This document shows positions 58,235-64,000 of a stretch of 64,000 nucleotides of DNA, one piece after another (the first letter of the stretch is position 1; every line of letters starts with the position of its first letter). Location: the NCBI GenBank assembly GCA_025361625.1, contig JANYKL010000090.1, positions 1 to 64,000 of the forward strand, written 5' to 3'. The position numbers and the translations under genes were made by a program. Origin of the DNA: Acidobacteriaceae bacterium (GTDB lineage: Bacteria > Acidobacteriota > Terriglobia > Terriglobales > Acidobacteriaceae). The notes beneath the pieces were generated by a model. The model searched no databases, was not told where the DNA came from, and saw nothing but the letters and a program-made list of their open reading frames with translations.

Positions 58235-60952
58235 ATGGCGCTTACTTCCGGCACGCGGCTTGGACCTTACCAGATTCAGTCACCCATCGGCGCGGGTGGG
58301 ATGGGCGAAGTTTACAGCGCGCGAGACACTCGTCTTGACCGCACCGTTGCCATAAAAATTCTCCCCGAACATCTGGCTAGCGATTTCGACGCGTGCGAAC
58401 GTTTCGAGCGCGAAGCTCGCAGCATCTCTTCGCTGAATCATGCCAACATTTGTCAACTCTTCGATGTCGGGCAGGAAGGCAGTGTCCGCTTCCTGGTCAT
58501 GGAATATCTGCTCGGCGAAACGCTCGCCGACCGACTGAAAAAAGGTGCGCTGCCTATCGACCAGTTGCTGCGAATCGGCGCCGAAATTGGCGATGCGCTC
58601 GACCGCGCTCATCGCAGCGGAGTCGTGCATCGTGACCTGAAGCCGGGCAACATCATGCTGACGAAGTCCGGCGCGAAAATATTGGATTTCGGGCTGGCAA
58701 AAGCGAAGCCCGGGATTCCTCCGCCCGCTTCCGACTTGACCGCCACATTCACTTCTCCAGCGATTTCTCATCCCCTGACTGCGAAGGGAACGCTCCTCGG
58801 AACCTTTCAATACATGTCTCCCGAGCAGGTAGAGGGCAACGAGGCCACGTCGTGCAGCGACATCTTCAGCTACGGCGCGGTGCTCTACGAAATGGCGACC
58901 GGAAAGCGAGCATTCGAAGGCAAAAGCCAGATCTCGGTCGCTTCGGCCATTTTGGAAAAGGAACCGGAACCGCTGGCGATTATGTTGCCGACCGCGCCGC
59001 CAGCGCTCGATCAGATTATCCGCGGCTGCCTTGCGAAGGATCCCGAGTCGCGCTGGCAGAGCGCCGGCGATGTTGCCCGGCAATTGCGATGGCTTGGAAC
59101 TAGGAGTTCGAGTTCCGTGTCGGGAGGGGAAGCAGCGCCGCCTCGAATGAGGCGCCGCGTGCGCGAGCGTTTGTTGTGGGGAACACTAGTTGTCGCATTA
59201 GTCGGCGCTCTCTTATGGACGGCGTGGCGTGCCCATGGCCCGCTTCCCGTCTTTCGTTCTTCTCTCGTCCCACCGCCAGGAGCAATCTTCGATTTCGATG
59301 GTGATTTCTCCGCCCCGCCCGTTCTTTCTCCAGACGGCACGCAGGTCGCATTTGGTGCACGCTCGCAAAAGGAACGCGAAGTCATCTGGGTGCAATCACT
59401 TGATGCCGTTGCCTCGAGGAAACTGGCGGGCACTGAAGGCGGTGCCTTTCCCTTCTGGTCGAAGGACGGAAAATTCATCGCATTTTTTGTCGACGGCATG
59501 TTGAAGAAAATACCAGCCGCCGGCGGCTCGATCGTCAGCATCGCCGAGGCTCCCAACGCCCGCGGTGGTGCGTGGGGCGCTGATAACACGATCGTCTTTG
59601 CCCCCGACTACCGAGGAAACCTCTGGAAGGTCAGTGCCAACGGGGGCATTGCGGTTCGCGCCGTCAAACTCGATGAGAGCCTGCACGACACGCATCGCTG
59701 GCCGACGTTTCTTCCTGACGGCAGACACTTTCTGTTTTTAGCGACCAATCATGGCATCGGTGCCCGCGAAAAATACGGCATTTACATGGGATCGCTGGAC
59801 AATGACGAGAGCAAACTTATTCTGTCGAACGATGCCGGTGGTCAATACGCCGCCGGTTATTTGCTCTTTCACCGAGAATCGCAACTGATGGCGCAGAAAT
59901 TCGACTGGAAGCGCGGCACGCTCTCAGGTGAGCCGTTCTCTCTTGCGGATAACGTCGACTACGATGGCGGAACCTGGCATGCAACCTTCACTGCCTCTGA
60001 AAACGGCGTCCTCATATATCAGGGAACCGTCGTGAGGTCAGGCTACGATCTAACGTGGGTCGATCGCCGCGGTGCTTTACTCGGCAAGGCAGCAGAAGCA
60101 GGAGCCTATAACGGCGCCCGGATTTCTCCGGATGGAAAGCGCGTTGCCATCGCCTTGGGTGATCCCAAACCGGATATTTGGGTGTTCGACCTCGCGCGCG
60201 GCACGCGTGTTCGCTTGACCTTCGACTCGGCCCTGCACCAGATGCCCTCATGGTCGGCCGACGGCCAGCGAGTCGCTTTTACTACACAGGCCGGACTGAC
60301 GCTCTCTTTTGGCGCAACGCTGCATGCAAAACAGGCAAGCGGCATGGGGCAGGATGAATTGCTTCTAGCTGAGGGGAAGCCCGGCGAGAGTCCGATCACT
60401 TTGTTTTGGCCTCAGTGGTCTGCGGATGGCAAATATCTGACCTACCAACGACTGATGGGCCCGGTCGGCGCACAGTTGTGGGCAGTTGCCACCTCGGGGG
60501 ATAAAAAGCCATTTCCGGTGGTACAGCCGCAATCGCCCACTGCCCGCATTGTGCAAACGCGCCTTTCTCCGGATGGAAAATGGCTGGCGTATAGCTCGAC
60601 CGATTCGGGGCGCGAAGAAGTTTACGTAACCCCGTTTCCGAGTGGAGCAAGCCGCTGGCAAATTTCACAAAGTGGGGGAGGTTATCCAGTGTGGCGAGGC
60701 GATAGCAAAGAAATTTACTATGCCGGCCTCGCCGATGCCTCGCTTCACTCCGTGGCGGTCAGGGTTAACGGAAACGAATTCGAAGCCGGAATTCCGGAAA
60801 CTTTATTTGCGATCCGCGCGACTTCAGCGGTCGGCTACCCCTACGACGCCGCCCCAGATGGCAAGCGCTTTCTTTTACCCATGCCGCAACAGGACGCGAC
60901 AATCGCGCCGATGTCGCTAATCGTTAACTGGCCTGCGGGGCTGAATAAGTGA
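58235..60952 (+). CDS. Serine/threonine protein kinase with C-terminal PD40/WD40-like propeller
   Basis: LGPYQIQSPIGAGGMGEVYSARDTRLDRTVAIKIL, VVHRDLKPGNIMLTKSGAKILDFGLAK, TM segment LLWGTLVVALVGALLWTAW, repeated SPDG motifs. Confidence 0.95.
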   Translation: MALTSGTRLGPYQIQSPIGAGGMGEVYSARDTRLDRTVAIKILPEHLASDFDACERFEREARSISSLNHANICQLFDVGQEGSVRFLVMEYLLGETLADRLKKGALPIDQLLRIGAEIGDALDRAHRSGVVHRDLKPGNIMLTKSGAKILDFGLAKAKPGIPPPASDLTATFTSPAISHPLTAKGTLLGTFQYMSPEQVEGNEATSCSDIFSYGAVLYEMATGKRAFEGKSQISVASAILEKEPEPLAIMLPTAPPALDQIIRGCLAKDPESRWQSAGDVARQLRWLGTRSSSSVSGGEAAPPRMRRRVRERLLWGTLVVALVGALLWTAWRAHGPLPVFRSSLVPPPGAIFDFDGDFSAPPVLSPDGTQVAFGARSQKEREVIWVQSLDAVASRKLAGTEGGAFPFWSKDGKFIAFFVDGMLKKIPAAGGSIVSIAEAPNARGGAWGADNTIVFAPDYRGNLWKVSANGGIAVRAVKLDESLHDTHRWPTFLPDGRHFLFLATNHGIGAREKYGIYMGSLDNDESKLILSNDAGGQYAAGYLLFHRESQLMAQKFDWKRGTLSGEPFSLADNVDYDGGTWHATFTASENGVLIYQGTVVRSGYDLTWVDRRGALLGKAAEAGAYNGARISPDGKRVAIALGDPKPDIWVFDLARGTRVRLTFDSALHQMPSWSADGQRVAFTTQAGLTLSFGATLHAKQASGMGQDELLLAEGKPGESPITLFWPQWSADGKYLTYQRLMGPVGAQLWAVATSGDKKPFPVVQPQSPTARIVQTRLSPDGKWLAYSSTDSGREEVYVTPFPSGASRWQISQSGGGYPVWRGDSKEIYYAGLADASLHSVAVRVNGNEFEAGIPETLFAIRATSAVGYPYDAAPDGKRFLLPMPQQDATIAPMSLIVNWPAGLNK

Positions 60953-61093
60953 GCGAGTAGTTACTATGGCAAGGGGTGACCTCGCGCGAACTGCGCGGGG
61001 GAGTGCTTGTTTCCAATCTGTTTCTTCTTCTCGAAAGTTTTCGCGCCCGCCTTCGGTCTAGCCGCCAAAGAGAAGAGATAGGGGCTCAAGAAG

Positions 61094-61190
61094 TGGCGGA
61101 AGCGAGTGGGAGTCGAACCCACCGGCAACATCGAAGATGCCGCCCGCCGGTTTTGAAGACCGGGACGATCACCGGACCGCATGCGCTTCC
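61094..61190 (-). tRNA. selC: tRNA-Sec(TCA), selenocysteine
   Basis: Minus strand GGAAGCGCATGCGGTCCGGTGATCGTCCCGGTCTTCAAAACCGGCGGGCGGCATCTTCGATGTTGCCGGTGGGTTCGACTCCCACTCGCTTCCGCCA; TCA anticodon, 6-bp D stem, long variable arm, encoded CCA. Confidence 0.95.
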
Positions 61191-61540
61191 GTAAGGCAGC
61201 ATACTATCCCAGTTAACTTCGCTTCACCCCTTCGCAACTTGCTTGGCGTATTGCCGCAGAGTTTTGCGACGATGCACTTACGAGTACTTTCAAAGGGGGT
61301 TTTTGCTTGCCGCCTACAGTCTTTCTGGTATTCTCCGTTCAATTCAGATCAATCAGTACAACATCCATATCTTGCGTTTTCCGTGTCTCCCCGGAGATGC
61401 AAGTTGTTGAAACATTGATGCTTAGTAGTTGAAGCACGCCGCTTCTTCTGACACTCTTCGACGCGTCCAAGCCACACGACGCTAGAGAGTGGGTTATCCG
61501 GACTTCGGGTCGAAAGCGAAAACTTAACTGGAGAACCTAT

Positions 61541-62578
61541 ATGCGTAAGCCTTTATTGCTGTCTTTATTTTTAATTCTTTTATGCGCTAGTTCTTTCGGG
61601 GGCGTCTGGATTACTTCGCCGGCGAACGGTGCTACGGTTAACGGGCCGGTCAATTTTGTCGCGAATTCCAACACTTCGTGCGGTGGCGGCATTAGCGCCA
61701 TGGGAATATATCCGGCGCCTTACCAGCTCAGCTTCGTCGGAAACGGTTCGAACCTCAACCACTCGGTTCAGCTGAACAACGGAAAATACAACGTAATTGT
61801 TGTGGCCTGGGATCATTGCGGTGGCGCTTCGACCGCAGCGGTGAACGTCAATGTCGCCAGTGGCGGCGGGGGGGGTGGTGGTGGCAACTCCTTCACCAAC
61901 CTGCAGAACAGCGGCGGATGGGACGGTGCGGGGCAGGGCCCGCCGAACTTCATCGACTGCAATCCGTGCTCGAAGGTTGGTTGGTCATGGCAGGAAGGCG
62001 TCAATTCGCCATCCCTTTCAGGCCGTGCCGCGAAATATAACATGTGGGGCAGCGGACCATTCTGGGACGTCCTGTTCAATAATCACCTGATAGGCGACGG
62101 CTCATCGCAAGGCATGCTGGATCACGATCACGCGATTGTGCCGACCCTTCATGATTTCACCTACGATGTTTACTTTTTGGGAAACAATCTGGGTGCGTCC
62201 CAGGCTCTTGAGTTCGATCTCAACCAGTTCTTCAATGGCATGGGCTTCATCTGGGGCCACGAGTGCAGAATCGCGGGCGGCAATGAGTGGGATATCTGGG
62301 ACAACATCAATCAGCGTTGGGTTCCGACCGGAGTCAAATGCTATCCCAACTATAACGGATGGAATCACCTCACCATCCATGCGCAGCGAACCTCGGATAA
62401 TCATTTGCTCTACCAGTCCATTACGCTCAATGGACAAACCGCGAATCTGAATCGCTATTACAGCCCTAAACCGACTTCGGGGTGGTATGGCTTCACCGTC
62501 AACTACCAGATGGATGGTGACCAGTGGCAGACACCTTACACGATTTTCCTGGATCAACTCACCGTTAGTTATCAATAA
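61541..62578 (+). CDS. Secreted Ig-like plus Gly-linker plus lectin/LamG-like hypothetical protein
   Basis: Signal MRKPLLLSLFLILLCASSFG; ITSPANGATVNGPVNFVANS Ig-like; GGGGGGGG linker; beta-rich C-terminus. Confidence 0.82.
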   Translation: MRKPLLLSLFLILLCASSFGGVWITSPANGATVNGPVNFVANSNTSCGGGISAMGIYPAPYQLSFVGNGSNLNHSVQLNNGKYNVIVVAWDHCGGASTAAVNVNVASGGGGGGGGNSFTNLQNSGGWDGAGQGPPNFIDCNPCSKVGWSWQEGVNSPSLSGRAAKYNMWGSGPFWDVLFNNHLIGDGSSQGMLDHDHAIVPTLHDFTYDVYFLGNNLGASQALEFDLNQFFNGMGFIWGHECRIAGGNEWDIWDNINQRWVPTGVKCYPNYNGWNHLTIHAQRTSDNHLLYQSITLNGQTANLNRYYSPKPTSGWYGFTVNYQMDGDQWQTPYTIFLDQLTVSYQ

Positions 62579-62600
62579 TCCGACAAAGGTCTTTTAAGAG

Positions 62601-62634
62601 GGGTAGAGCCGACAGCTCTACCCTTTATTTTTTG
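62601..62634 (+). terminator. Rho-independent terminator
   Basis: GGGTAGAGC-CGACA-GCTCTACCC followed by TTTATTTTTT. Confidence 0.93.
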
Positions 62635-62654
62635 GTTTCTCCGAGCTCCCCTAC

Positions 62655-63194
62655 CTATCTGGATGGCGGCGTCGTCCCGCTCGGGCAAGGCTGTGAGTTG
62701 CCCGCCGAAGCCGATGTTCCAGTGCTACCTGAAGTTGCGCCCGAAGACGTTCCGGCCTTTGCTCCGGTAGAGGGCGATGGAGTTCCGGGGTTCGTCTGCG
62801 AGGTGCTGTCGCTTGCTGCTCCGCCAGACGTTCCCGCCGTGGTGCCGCTCGCGGTTCCGGACATGGTCCCAGAGGTCGTGCTGCAAGGTCCACTATGCGT
62901 CATTCCCGTGCCGTTCGAAGTGCTGGATGGCTGGGAGCCAGTGCCCGTCGTCGGCGTGTTGGCGGATGTCGAGCCTGGGACGCTCTGGTTTGTCGTGCTT
63001 CCCGGAGGTGTCGCGGTGCTACCCTGCGAAGTGGCGGTGCTACCGGATGGAGAAGATGGAGAAGCGGTCTGACCCGTTGCCCCCGTCCCTGCACTCGCTC
63101 CAGCGCTTGACCCCGCGCCGGTACCGGCCTGCGCTGACATGAACGAAGCACTTGCGAGAACTACTGAGAGAATTGTTAACTTTTTCGCGGACAT
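62655..63194 (-). CDS. Secreted low-complexity Ser/Thr/Gly/Ala-rich protein
   Basis: MSAKKLTILSVVLASASFMSAQAGTGAGSSAGASAGTGATGQTAS...; start taken at 63194. Confidence 0.6.
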   Translation of the reverse strand: MSAKKLTILSVVLASASFMSAQAGTGAGSSAGASAGTGATGQTASPSSPSGSTATSQGSTATPPGSTTNQSVPGSTSANTPTTGTGSQPSSTSNGTGMTHSGPCSTTSGTMSGTASGTTAGTSGGAASDSTSQTNPGTPSPSTGAKAGTSSGATSGSTGTSASAGNSQPCPSGTTPPSR

Positions 63195-63529
63195 TTTTAG
63201 AAAGCCTCCCTGCTGATTTTTAACACAATCCTTTAGCGACCCCTTTGCCACATGCAGCAAAGGAACGGCTCCAATCCCAAGTCTCGATGAAGTGGTCTGC
63301 CTGGCACATCCGTGGGATGCCGTAGGGAGCGCATCGCCGGTAAGGTATCGGTCGAAATGCGCCGAAAGAGGCGCAAAACCGCGCTGCAACGTGCCATTTC
63401 TTAACTTGGCTGTCCTTCAGGGTACAAACGACGGTAACTTGGTCGCTCGGCCCTTTGAATAGCACAATATAGCTGGCCGGAAAGTTAGTTTCCCGTGTGG
63501 GGTTGGTCTGCGCGGACGGTCAGATCCCT

Positions 63530-64000
63530 ATGGACGATCGCGGACAGCGGTTCGGGCGATACGAGATCCTCAGTGAACTCGGACGCGGTGCCATGGGCGT
63601 CGTCTCAAGGCCCGCGATCCTCGAATCAATCGCGTCGTCGCAGTAAAAACCATTTCGCTTATTGGTCAGTCGGCAGAGGATGAACTGGACTACCGCGAAC
63701 GCTTTTTCCGTGAAGCGGAAGCCGCAGGGCGTCTGTCGCACCCGGGAATTGTCACCGTGTTCGACGTTGGCGAAGAGCCCGAAACACGCGCCCCCTACAT
63801 CGTTATGGAGTACGTGGGAGGGGAATCGCTCGAGCGCAGGCTCGCGCGCAAAGAGCGCAAGATTCCAGTCGAGACTGCGTTGCGATTGACGATGGAAATC
63901 GCGGAGGCGTTGGACGCGGCGCATTGCATGAACGTCGTACACCGTGATCTGAAGCCAGCCAACATCCTGCTCACGGAAGATGGCCACGCAAAAATCGCCG
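63530..64000 (+). pseudogene. Serine/threonine protein kinase N-terminal part with one frameshift (continues past window)
   Basis: MDDRGQRFGRYEILSELGRGAMGVV then, after a 1-nt shift near 63605, KARDPRINRVVAVKTISLIGQSAEDELDYRERFFREAEAAGRLSHPGIVTVFDVGE...VVHRDLKPANILLTEDGHAKIA. Confidence 0.88.

Overview
The window looks like a chromosomal segment from a GC-rich soil bacterium, most likely Acidobacteriota. This is inferred from the CarboxypepD_reg/TonB receptor, the Ser/Thr kinase fused to PD40 repeats, and the sortilin/BNR and YXWGXW proteins. Most of it is ordinary coding DNA: uppS/cdsA, rmuC, dctA-type symporter, rel/spoT, hpnH, maf, tatA, ilvA, DinG-like helicase, der, trmFO. Two RNA genes are clear: tRNA-Ser(GCU) at 6648-6741 and tRNA-Sec(UCA) at 61094-61190 on the minus strand. 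The most unusual structure is a ~1.9 kb insert at tRNA-Ser (about 4765-6686). It is bounded by 118-bp direct repeats that carry the tRNA upstream region and the tRNA 5' half up to the anticodon loop. It holds three small co-oriented ORFs separated by three copies of a 29-bp motif built like a tyrosine-recombinase core site, and it has no visible integrase. Other points of interest: a putative exported queuosine-salvage glycosylase next to an exported nucleoside hydrolase; an AgaS/TonB/GH/alpha-galactosidase locus with a shared candidate operator; a REC-PAS7-GAF-histidine kinase hybrid; a CHASE3 protein with a degenerate DHp domain; and three genes with frameshifts (four events) that are either pseudogenes or sequence errors. 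All calls come from reading the sequence and the supplied ORFs; no searches were run.
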